The notes below the pieces were generated by a model, which searched no databases, was not told where the DNA came from, and saw only the letters and a program-made list of their open reading frames with translations. Source: Porpolomopsis calyptriformis (lineage: Eukaryota; Basidiomycota; Agaricomycetes; Agaricales; Hygrophoraceae). From it: a stretch of 64,000 nucleotides of DNA. The stretch is from NCBI GenBank assembly GCA_951640195.1, contig OX621170.1:124001-188000 (forward strand), written 5' to 3'. Both the position numbers and the translations under genes were made by a program. Of the stretch, positions 22,930 to 32,925 are shown one piece after another. Within the stretch, counting starts at the first letter, position 1. Each line of letters starts with the position of its first letter.

Positions 22930-23448
22930 GCACACTTGGTGCACACTTAGTGAGCGCTGATCGCATGCCCAGCGTGCCTCTCAGCGCATGCTGGATGTTA
23001 AATGTAAAATTTTTCATACAAATTTTTCAACTATAAAAATATTTCTGTTAAACTTGAACATTTCTTGGTTACTTTGTCGGTCTCTGAACCAGCTGTAAAA
23101 CCTTATATTTTATAGCCAATCTTATTGGTTGCAAAAAACAATGAGAACTTGAAATTTGGTTCGGATTTAGCACCAGTACGCATTTCTCCTTTTGTTGGTG
23201 ATATTATTGGTGGCTAAATCATTTTTAAATGTATCATTTTCCTTTATTATGGATACAGGTTAAATGGCACTTGAAATCTCAAATTAGACAACCCATAATA
23301 CTTAAATAAAATGTCTAGCTTCGCTTTTATTTTATTACCACAAATGTGTGATTTTCCAGGTGTCCAAATAGGGTGCTAAATTTCAACAAGCAGTCAAAGA
23401 TTTAACTGGTTATTTTGATGGTCACAAAATTCGACCCCGCCACCAGTG
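22930..23448 (-). repeat. Right long terminal inverted repeat
   Basis: A 519-bp inverted copy of 4313-4833 (about 98% by eye). The outer tip ends in GCCACCAGTG and is followed by TAT, as on the left side. It lies 82 bp upstream of the NLR start codon. Confidence 0.85.
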
Positions 23449-23530
23449 TATGTCAGTCTATGTCAGCCGACGGACTTTTCACTGGGTTTCATCCATCGAT
23501 AGTACCAATCTACCACCTACTTCCACAAGC

Positions 23531-26181
23531 ATGACGACGTCTATAGTGAGCTCGAAAGTCAACATCGCTGGTAGAGATCAGACGATCGTTTACTACAACG
23601 TTGATCCGGGTAAGCTGTCGAATCGGTTTCAAAGTGTGTTTACTGATGCGCCCATGATAAGATCAAGAACGTCGCAATATCACAGAATGGCTCTCAGCAC
23701 TCAACTTCTCCGCAACCCAGAACGATTTTTTTGACAGGAGCGAAAAGGGTACTGGAAAATGGTTGCTCAAATCCGGAACATTTCAGAACTGGCGGGATGG
23801 GATATCACAGGCGTTATGGTGTCCTGGAAATCGTAAGAGTCCATCTGCATCGATCTCGTCGATCTCATTAGTTGAACAGCCGGCGCTGGGAAGACTTTTC
23901 TTGCGTAATAGTATTATCTGAACCGCTCATCGATCAAGGCTGACAGTTATTTGTTAGATCCATCGTTGTAAACCACCTGCAGACGTTCTTCAAGGATCGT
24001 AATGTCGGAATCGCGTGCATCTATTGCAATTATAAGGAACAGACGATGCAGACTGCCAAGAACCTTATCGCAAGTCTACTTAGGCAACTGGTGCAAAACA
24101 GACCAGCGATATCTGACCATATCAAAGCGTTCCATGGATGTCATCAAAATCAAAGCACCTTCCCCACGTTGCATGAGGTTACCACTGCTTTGGAGACTGA
24201 AATCAAGACGTACAACAAGGTATTCATTATCGTCGATGGCTTGGACGAATGCTCTGAAGGTGACGAATCCCGGGCGGACCTTCTGACCACCCTTCGATCC
24301 TTGACTGGACCTGTCAACATTATGGTCACCTCCCGACCCCTAGCTTCGATCGAACAACATTTTCACGAAGCGTTGCGTATCGATATTCACGCGACTGATG
24401 AGGACGTGACCACGTTCATTCAAACCCAACTCGTCAAGTACCCTCATCTGAATAAACTCCAAGAGACTATCATAACGAAGATTGTTGAGAATGCGAAAGG
24501 CATGTAAGTATCTCCAATGTTACGTCTAATGTTTTGTCTCATTCTCCGACAAGGTTTTTAGTGGCATGCCTGCACATGAATATGCTGGCGCAACAGAAGA
24601 CCATCAAAGGAGTCAAGAAAGCTCTCGATCAATTACCAAGTGACATGAACGCTATTTATGATCAAGCTATGGATCGAATCGAGGCACAATCGGAGGACGA
24701 TAGAGAACTAGGAAAACGGGTTCTTTCATGGATCACTTATGCCCGTTGGCCTCTGACTGTCGAAGAGCTGCAGCATGCTTTTGCTGTTTCACCTGATATG
24801 ACTGAGATGGACTCTGATGATTTCGTCTTCGACACGCAACTGACTTCGGTGTGCGCTGGATTAGTTGTCATTGATGGTCAACAGACTATTCGGCTTGCTC
24901 GTGAGTGGATCACACATTGCTTGAATAACATATTTAGTGCGTTATACAGATTATACAACTCAACAGTATTTTGAAAATCAACGTGAATCCCGATTTCCGA
25001 ATGCTGAGGCTGATATTGCGGCGACATGCCTCAGATACCTTTCGCTTGATGTGTTTGTGCATGGCTACTGCGAGAGCCAGGTCGAGTTCGAATCCCTTTT
25101 CACAAACAATCTGTTCCTTAATTATGCTGCCAAGAACTGGGGTCATCATGCACGTCCACACCAAGAGATTCTCAGAGACTTGATCATTGATTTTCTTCGG
25201 GATGATTCAAAATTCGCATCCCCCAGCCTGGTTATCATGCTGCCTCAATCATCTTGGCGCTGGCATTTAGAATGGCTTCCAAAGAATTTATCTGGAGTCC
25301 ATTTAGCTGCTTTCTTCAACTTGGACCAGATTCTCCGTTATCAGCTTGAAAATGGTGCAGATCCGAATTTAATGGATAGCTATGATCAAACACCCCTCTG
25401 TTTGGCAGCTACCAAGGGATGCCAGGATGCCGTGATGATTTTGGTTGCATGTGATGATGTTGACGCCGATTCGATGGATGTATGGACTCGAACACCACTT
25501 TCACATGCGTCTGAGGCAGGACATGAGGGTGTTGTGAAGTTGCTCATTGCGCGTGGTGTTGACGCCGATTCGAAGGACTCATGGGGTCGAACACCACTTG
25601 CATACGCTGCTAAGCGAGGACATGAGGGTGTTGTGGGGTTGCTCATTGTGCATGTTGATGCCGATTTGAAGGATTCGGATGGTCTAACCCCACTTTCATA
25701 TGCGGCTTGTCACGGGCAAGAGGGTGTGGTGAGGTTGCTCATTGCGGGTGGTGTTGACGCCGATTCGAAGGACTCACGGGCTCGAACACCACTTTCACAT
25801 GCGGCCCGGGAGGGACATGAGGATGTCGTGAAGTTGCTTATTGCGCGTGGTGTTGACACCAATTCGAAGGACTCATTTGGTCGAACTCCACTTTCGTTTG
25901 CAACTGAGAAAGGACATGAGGGTGTCGTGAAGTTGCTCATTGCGTGTGGTGTTGACGCCGATTCGAAGGACTCCTGGGATCAAACTCCACTTTCATACGC
26001 GGCTGAGAAAGGACGGGAGGGTATCGTGAAGTTGCTTATTGCGTGTGGTGTTGATGCCGATTCGAAGGACTCATTTGGTGACACTCCACTTTCGTTTGCA
26101 ACTGAGGGTGGGCACAAGGGCATTGTCAAGCTGCTGACCGAGAGAATAAGGATCGACACAGAAACCTCTATCCCTCAATGA
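23531..26181 (+). CDS. NACHT-ankyrin NLR protein
   Basis: Six exons fit without a stop: 23531-23609, 23662-23832, 23880-23904, 23958-24503, 24554-24900 and 24950-26181, giving 799 residues. A short N-terminal part contains WLSALNFSATQNDF. The NACHT NTPase follows, with P-loop PGAGKT at about 84-89 and Walker B FIIVDGLDEC at about 181-190, then a winged-helix-like region (VLSWITYARWPLTVEELQHAF) and a HYTTQQYFE motif near 390. From about residue 507 there are about nine ankyrin repeats, the last seven very similar (RTPLSYAAxxGHEGVVKLLIA). Such fungal NLRs sense non-self or injury and often trigger cell death on activation by nucleotide-driven assembly. The role here is inferred from family. Near-identical repeats point to recent shuffling. 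A large transposon sits 83 bp upstream of the ATG and may affect expression. Confidence 0.85.
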
Positions 26182-26852
26182 ATGTGTAGAAGGTACCACA
26201 GCAAAGAGACTCCATGCCGACTTCGCCATTACCCTCATACTGTCAACTATCTCGTCTGTCCAATCATTGTTTCATTTTTGAAGCCAATCTCACTGCTTTC
26301 TACACTCCAACGTGGTTCAGGTTGTCGCACCCTGTCGCTTTCCTCACACATACACCCTCACTGTTTCGCCCACCTCGCCTGCCTTCCCAAGAGTTGGGTT
26401 ACTTGGCGGTCATGCATTTTCCTTCTTTGTCGACCCTCAGATTCATTGCTCTGACATTCCCACTCTTGGGTATCTCTATGTCATCTTCTAATGCAAGTTT
26501 TATATGAACTTAGTCACCCGTTTGGACTCTCCCATCGCTGAAAGCAATGCTTTCGAGATCGCATATTTCTGCTCCCGACCGTCTCAGTGGCAAAAGGCTA
26601 ACAACATGGTCGTAAGGATCTCCAACTAAGGCTACAAATTCACATAAGGACCGAGGACAAGACTTCGCTCATCATGGAAGGTGTGGAAAGTCATTGGCAT
26701 TATGCTTCATTGGCATTATGCTGATCGGCCAACGTTATTACAGTCACAGTCATGTATTTTGCAGAGCCATGTGGGTTAACACAGCATAATATTACCGTAA
26801 AAGTACGAGTGAACGACGATCGTACTTTGGAATATATCCTAACTCCTACTCA
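26182..26852. other. Intergenic region between NLR and ERV41-like gene
   Basis: No coding frame was recognised between these convergent genes. An isolated inverted repeat at 26387-26406 (arms CCAAG/CTTGG around a core containing TTGGGTTA) resembles the hairpin units of the large element. Confidence 0.4.
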
Positions 26853-28852
26853 TCAATCATCTTTTGGACTGGAAGCAGGTTTCGGTGAAGTCGACAGTGG
26901 TGGTGGTGTACGTGGGAACCCACTCAGATTCGGATCCGGCGTGGGCGGAAAATGATTATATGCAGGCGTCCCAGGGAGTGGCGAAGCAGGAGAAAACGGT
27001 GCGTACGGTGACCCAGTCGTCGCACCGGTCGGTATACTTGTCCCCAAGCTAGGAGAAAGGAGTGTATCGGAAGTTTGTACCAACGGGAGCGGGGTAGGCC
27101 CATACGCGTATTGGGAGATTCCAAGTCCAACAGTGGGCACGCCGGGTGGCCGAGGCGATGCTGGCGGTGCCAATCCTAATGAAGATCCGGGTGAGTTGTG
27201 ATATGGCACCTGCTGTGCCGGCGATGGGGAGAGCCTATCCGTCGCGGGCAAGCTCGCGTAACTGATACCTGGTGAAGATGAAGGTGCCCTGGCAGCTCCA
27301 GCTCCAGCTCCAGCTCCAACACCTTCCATGACCCACCCAGCACCTTGCCTGACCATTCGTGGACTGGACCGGGCGCGAAGACCGCTCCCGCCCCATTTCT
27401 GGCGCAGTCCGATCTTTGCTCCGGACGCTTCTGCGGCGACAATACCCATGTCTTTGTCCGCACCAGAGACAACTTCGACTGCACGGATCGTAAACCGAAT
27501 GGCATAGCCTGTACAAACAAAGACTCCGCCTATGACTCCAACGCACCTGGACATATGGCAAATCATGAGTGATGATAGAGGGAAGGACCAGTGGCGGTAC
27601 TACCTGATGATTAGCTGGATGAACGTGGTGGTTCTCTGATGGATCGTTAAACTAAGGGGATCGAGATCAAACTTGAAGAAAATGCCAGGTGTATTCTGCC
27701 CATGCTCGAACGTGCGAGTGTAGTGTGTTACACTGTACTGGTTGGTGCGGAGAGGGGCAGAACGAGGGGCTATGTAAGTCGTAGGCACCACATGCAGGAA
27801 ATAATGGTATGCAACGAATGCTAATAAGGATCAATTGAGTTCAATAGAGTGATTGGATCGGTGTGGACACTCACGATCCTGGGCAATTTCAAATGAATAG
27901 TCAAGTGGCTGGGTGATATCTGGAAAGTAAGGACCAAACGAGAATTCTGTGATGGCATGGGAAAGATTCATTACTGTAAGTGGCGTCAGCTAGAACCTTG
28001 CGCTCGTCCGTCCAACTCACTGTTATGATCCGCATGTTCTAGACCCGCATATCCGTGGCCTCCGGTAGTAATATGCAGGTTGGCTACGCACAACAGAGTT
28101 GTCAGATCGTGCCTCTTTGATAGGAAGAGTAGGGAACGTACCAGTCACCTTTTTAACCACCAAGGACCCAGATATTCGGCATGCCCGTCCATGAGGTCGA
28201 TGTCTATATCTGAGACGAAACATGCTTCCTGTCCATTGCGTGAAGGTAGAGAAGAGACCGCGGGAGCGACGAGATTGGGCGACGACTTGGCTGGCGGAGA
28301 GCGCAGCGGAATGGGCTCTGATGGAGGCGTATGTAAAACTTCAGAGGGATGAGACCATTGCACATACTGGAGCGCTTTTGCCTGGCCTATATCAAAGAAT
28401 GCCTACTAGATAAGGATGAGCGTCCGTGGAATTCGGGAAAGGGTGCTCACTCCGTCCCGATGGAGTCCCTCACTGAGGTACAGTCTGTCTCCGAGGGCAT
28501 CTCGCAGGTCCACACTCAAGTCTATAGCCAGGTTAGTCCCTTGAGGGGATATAGCGACCACCTACTCACATTTGCATGGCATGTTAACGACCATGTCCAC
28601 ATTTAATTCCAGTGAGCTCGAAATTCGCTCGTTGTCCACGCTAAACTCATAGTCTGGCCAGCCAAAAAGGTATTCTCCGACATCGTTAAAGGTAAGCAAT
28701 ATACAGAGCAACAAGACGGAGATGGTGAGAAACCCGCGAGAATCTGAACGTGTTTTGTATGTTGATGGAAGTTTAGGGAAAGCATCGAACTGAGCGAGAG
28801 GTGCTGGTACGGCGGCGTCGAGTCTGTCGAGAAGGGAAGGTTCCTGGTCCAT
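26853..28852 (-). CDS. ERV41-like ER-Golgi (COPII) vesicle membrane protein
   Basis: Exon 1 (28852 to about 28573) encodes FDAFPKLPSTYKTRSDSRGFLTISVLLLCILLTFNDVGEYLFG, a cytosolic start and first membrane span. An intron ending in CTATAG leads to YLSVDLRDALGDRLYLSEG. Later exons carry ACRISGSLVVKKVT, then ANLHIT followed by GHGYAGLEHADH, both hallmarks of the Erv41/Erv46/ERGIC family. FEHGQNTPGIFFKFDLDPLSL and a second span (CVGVIGGVFVCTGYAIRF) follow. The C-terminus is a long Pro/Ser/Gly-rich tail ending at 26853. Family members cycle between ER and Golgi and act as cargo receptors with Erv46. The exon between about 28400 and 28200 could not be resolved with certainty. A 5'-truncated inverted copy lies at 32922-34454. 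Only 64 bp separate this start from the upstream SDHC stop. Confidence 0.8.
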
Positions 28853-28916
28853 GACTGAAAGTGTTCAACGTGGCACAGGATCAAGTTGTATGCTAATCAC
28901 GTATCCCAGGCTTAAT

Positions 28917-29457
28917 TTACATCAACACCAATGCAACAGTCGACAGTGCCGTAGCACCTAATACCACATATCCAGCCCTATACGCCCCTTGCACTGTCAA
29001 AACTGGCGACAAAACTCAACACTTGACACTTTGAAGGAAAGAAAAAAACCTACATCTCCCCATATCCCAACTCAAGTGTCTCAGACCATTGAGCGAGTGG
29101 AATGCAAATGGCGCAGCCAGAAGGACTTTCCCTGCATACTTGGCAGAGTCTGGCAGACCGCTGACTACTTCGATTATAGTTGCGCTGTCAAACGTGCCGG
29201 GAGCAACCAAGTAGGCGAGAGAAAATCCATAGAGGACTTTGCAAATATCGAATCGAAACTTAGTCAACTGGCGTCAAGGACTCGAAGAGAACGTACGGGC
29301 ACTCAATGCAGAACCAGTGAGGCGATTGGCGATAGAGCTGAGCCATGTCAGCTGAGGTTGGTAGATTGTGAAATGGGGACTTGACGGCCGTCTTAAACGT
29401 TGCTTATTGAGAATTTCTGCCGACGCTGAAGGTGGAAACGATTCGGTTTGAATAAGA
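28917..29457 (-). CDS. Succinate dehydrogenase cytochrome b560 subunit (SDHC-like)
   Basis: Translating leftwards, an exon from about 29457 contains [23 protein letters not shown] and a TGSAL stretch. An intron (GTGCCC to GCAAAG) leads to [28 protein letters not shown] and [18 protein letters not shown], which holds the His ligand region typical of SDHC. A second intron (GTAGGT to TGACAG) leads to [17 protein letters not shown] and the stop at 28917. The order [19 protein letters not shown] and three hydrophobic segments fits the membrane anchor of mitochondrial complex II, which binds heme and ubiquinone with SDHD. The mitochondrial presequence exon must lie further upstream (29460-29700) and could not be fixed. 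No defects were seen in the mature part. The gene is divergent from the flavocytochrome gene at 29710. Confidence 0.8.
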
Positions 29458-29709
29458 CTAGATTTCGTGATTCAGTGCCATGCAAAGACTGAGTTCATGT
29501 CCATGATTTACCGTTTATAAATTGCTGTTCGTAGCCACGCTTGGTTTCTTCCCGCTGTATTGGTCGATGAACATCAGACCTTGTTGAGGTGCATAAAAGA
29601 CCAACCGAGTGAACGCGAGAATACACCGTTTCTGAGCGACGGTCCCAAGCCAAGAGTGCGGGCAGATAACATCGCGAGCAAAAGCAGATCAACTCCGACG
29701 ACAAAAATA

Positions 29710-31950
29710 ATGAATTTATGGACTCTCAAACAGGTTGCCGAACACAACACCGCCAGGTTTGCTCGACCAGAACATCTTCTAGATAGTACTGACACGTCCC
29801 CCAGTTCGTGCTGGATAATCGTAAATAAAAAGGTGTACGATGTCACCGAATTTCTACCAGTGCGCATCTCAACAAGCCAACATTCATTTTCTGACAGTAT
29901 CACCTCGCAGAATCACCCTGGCGGCGCCCAGGTCATACTGAAATATGCGGGTCTCGATGCGACACCTGCATATGAACTCGTGCATCCACCCAACATCATT
30001 GACGAGAATCTACCGCTCGAGAAACACCTAGGATCCCTCGATCCAAGTGTATTGAGTAGCGAGAAGGCAACCAAAAGAAAAACCGAGGAAGAAATTAGGT
30101 CAGAGAATGCTCATAGGGAGAAGCCACCTCTCAATCGGATCGTAAGTCTCAGGGACATCGAGGTGAGGGCTATTTCCTACCTTGTAAAGGCAACTGAGAT
30201 GACGCTTTTTGTTATTTTAGGATGTGGCAAGGAAAGTTCTTCCATACAATGTCTGGGTGTATTACGCATCAGCAGCAGACGATGAAATCAGTGTGTCATT
30301 TCATCAAACACTCCCCATTCTCAACTCACACCGATTTATTTCCAGCCCAGAGAGAAAACACCAGAGCTTTCTCCCGCTTCTTTTTTCACCCGCGTGTCTT
30401 GCGATCCGTATCCCGCTGTGATCCCTCGACCACTATCCTCGGCTTTAAATCCTCCATACCAGTCTTCGTCAGCAGTTCAGCCCTCGCCAAGCTTGGACAC
30501 CCCCTTGGTTTGCCCTCTTTGCCCTTTGTCATACTGACGTGCTCATCACCTACCCTTGCACAGGTGAAGTGAATATCACCCGAGGCATAGCCGCGTCTTC
30601 ACTAATCCAAATCGTCTCATCCAACGCCTCCCTCTCCTACGCATCTATAATCTCTTCTGCCGCACGCTCACAGACACTGTTCTTCCAGCTCTACAAAAAT
30701 TCGAACGATGAACTGGCGGAGAAACGTGTACGAGAGGTGGAGGCACTGGGGTACAAGGCGATTTGGTTGACTGTGGATGCAATCGTGGCTGGGAATAGAG
30801 AGCGAGATATAAAGGCATCTTGGGATGCTGAAGATAAAGAGAAGGAGGATTTGCAATCGCGAACACCATTGAGGAACATCGAGAAGATAGAGGAACCGGA
30901 TATGACTGGGACCGCTGGTGCGTTCGTGAAGAATGATGACAAGGACATGACATGGAGGAAGGTCTGTCACTGCTTTTTCTTTTCTAGGTTGCTCTGGCTG
31001 AGCTTTCCTCTTGGCAAGACTATTCCTTGGTTGCGAAGGATCACGAAGTTGCCTATTGTAGTTAAAGGTCTGTTGGACATCGTATTCAACCTCACCGTTA
31101 CTACAAAATTGACTGGCTCACGTTTTGCAGGTATCCAGAGCGTTGCGGTCGGTTTTATTTCCACGGTTCTGTGTGTGTGCTGACGTGAGCGACCTTCAGG
31201 ACGCGATTTTAGCTGCTGAGGCAGGCGTCGATGGTATTCTACTTTCCAACCACGGAGGTAGATGATAATGCTCCCTATCATATAAACAGCAGACTTACCC
31301 AAATTCTCGTCTCACCGCCAGGCCGCCAGTTAGACTAGTGTGTCTCGACCTTGCTCTTGAATTCTCGATTCTAATATTCATACGAACAGTTCCATGCCCC
31401 CTCTTGAAATCCTATACAAACTACGACAGCAGCGTCCAGATATCTTCGGCAAGATAGAAGGTGAGTGAGTCTTCTACGCGCCATTCACACACCATCACGC
31501 TTGCTGACATCAGAGGGGAAATGACAGTTTACATTGACGGTGGAATATACCGAGGAACTGGTACGAATCAAAGCGCAGTGCATGTGCCTTGCAATTTGGG
31601 CTTGGATCTGACGTGAACGCTCATTCAGATATTCTCAAGGCGCTCTGTCTCGGGGCAAGAGCAGTCGGCCTTGGCCGGATATTTCTCTACGCTCAAAGTG
31701 TTCGTGACTCCCTTCTTCGTTATTCAATAAAGGTGACATCTTGATATAGGCATACGGCGAGGCTGGCGTGACGAAGATCGTGCGGATACTGGAAAAAGAG
31801 ATCGTTAACGGGATGCGACTTCTTGGCGCGAGCAATGTGAGCGAGTTAGTCCCCGAACTGGTGTGTATTTCCCCACATTTTTTGTTTGCTGCTCTGAACT
31901 GACAAACTTGAAAGGTTGAGCGTGTGGATTGGCGGCCAGCAAAGTTGTGA
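29710..31950 (+). CDS. Flavocytochrome b2-type FMN-dependent alpha-hydroxyacid (L-lactate) dehydrogenase
   Basis: The ATG at 29710 gives MNLWTLKQVAEHN and a cytochrome b5-like heme domain (WIIVNKKVYDVTEFLP, then NHPGGAQVILKYAG with the HPGG heme motif; a second His follows in ELVHPP). A linker leads to the FMN barrel: LPYNVWVYYASAADDE, FFFHPRVLRSVSRCD, PVFVSSSALAKLGHP, LFFQLYKN, AIWLTVDA, TKLPIVVKG, GVDGILLSNHGG joined to RQLDY across an intron, then VYIDGGIYRGTD, ARAVGLGRIFLYAQ and a final exon ending RVDWRPAKL at 31950. At least eight short introns are needed and all junctions checked kept the frame. These enzymes oxidise L-lactate or related hydroxyacids, passing electrons from FMN to heme. 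A mitochondrial leader is not evident, so location is uncertain. Confidence 0.8.
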
Positions 31951-32210
31951 TTGGAAAAATAGGTGGCGGGGGATTACGCGGTGCGCCAGTATCATGAATT
32001 CAAAAGAGAGGTCTCAATGGAATTTATTATAAAGTCTATCTGCTGTTCCTTTGTCCCTCTCCAACACAACTCTGTTTGAGGATAATCTGCTTGTGGATCT
32101 ATCAGTTGTTCAACACTGTCGATCATGGATGGCACAATTTTCATTCCACAACTGCATCACTACATACTAGCTATGAACGAAACGTGGGAAGGGATCAGGA
32201 TCAACCACTG

Positions 32211-32925
32211 CTATAAGGGTAGCTGGTGCAAGTCTTGGTTCTGCGGTTGTGGGCAGATCAACATCAGATTATGCGGGATGACGCGTACAAAGCGCCAGTT
32301 TGACATCGGGGGGAGGTAAGAATGTTGACTAAAAAAGTGGAGCCTCGGTTTAGTGTCGTGCTTGAAACTGATTGTGGATTGGAAGATGAAGAGAAAGCCA
32401 GCGTGTAAGATGAACGAGTCAAGCGCCGCTTGACTCATTCATCTTGCACGCTGGCTTTCTGGCGCTCGACAAGTGCTGCATGGTTGTTGGCTTCCGGTAT
32501 GTAAAATACATCAGGTTCAATGGTTGATGGCCCATCGTCCGTGAATTCCCCAGTTCGTGATGGAGTGATGTCAATCTTGAGACTGCACTGCAAAGCCTGC
32601 CGACGAAGTGCTTCAAGTGCTGGATTATCTAGAAGTACGTGGCTTGAGTGCCACTGGGGCTTCTTCCTATTCGCTGGGGCCGGGTTCAGCTTCACCATCG
32701 GAATGAGTTCAAGGATGATCTTCTCTTGAAAGTGGTACTGAACCATCCCCTCGAACAAAAGGCCAGCCAACGCCCTTGGCCTAGTATCCCTGGCAAAGTA
32801 CGTGGATAGGCTCAGCCTTTCAGCTGGTTCAAGTTTCCGGAATCGATTCGCGAGCCTGCCACGTAACACCAAATAAAGAATCTCGTATACAACAAAACCA
32901 AAACCGTAATTACCAAGCAAGGTTT
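32211..32925 (-). pseudogene. Fragment of an RHS/Crinkler-like restriction-endonuclease-fold protein
   Basis: The frame from about 32925 leftwards contains PRALAGLLFEGMVQYHFQ, WHSSHVLLDNPALEALRRQ and IEPDVFYIPEANNHAAL. After a short foldback insertion (32392-32460) it resumes with LDSFILHAGFLFIFQSTISFKH, then NWRFVRVIPHNLMLICPQPQ. I recognise this as the C-terminal part of mushroom proteins related to Crinkler/RHS nucleases, where the PDVFY and FQ-T-KH pieces belong to a PD-(D/E)xK-like fold. The N-terminus is missing because the sequence changes at about 32922 into the inverted ERV41 copy. With no start, and a stop created by the foldback, it is a remnant. Confidence 0.55.
32392..32460. repeat. 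Foldback inverted duplication, 34-nt arms, 1-nt spacer
   Basis: 32392-32425 and 32427-32460 are reverse complements with two mismatches. The right arm belongs to the nuclease gene frame. The left arm is an inverted copy placed inside the gene and adds a stop. Confidence 0.9.

Larger units (their letters stand above)
4313..23448. mobile_element. Putative giant EnSpm/CACTA-type element with ~520-bp terminal inverted repeats and cargo genes
   Basis: Two long repeats in opposite orientation (4313-4833 and 22930-23448) bound the block. Their outer tips read CACTGGTGGC and GCCACCAGTG, and both outer flanks carry TAT (4310-4312 and 23449-23451). CACTA/CACTG ends with a 3-bp duplication are the EnSpm/CACTA signature. 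A Tnp2-family transposase gene lies 3 bp inside the left repeat. The inner ends of the repeats carry no flanking duplication, which argues against two independent small elements. Content: Tnp2 (4837-8358), uncharacterised genes at 9623-11876, 16060-16799 and 20095-22873, a WD40-membrane protein (17146-18639), hairpin arrays (8486-9512, 18664-20000), and a DIRS-like element with a nested small LTR element. That one event moved the whole 19.1 kb is inference. A 3-bp match alone can occur by chance. Confidence 0.6.

Noticed and set aside
28989..29384. Plus-strand open frame over the SDHC gene
   Set aside because: It is the opposite-strand shadow of the SDHC exons, which carry recognisable motifs.
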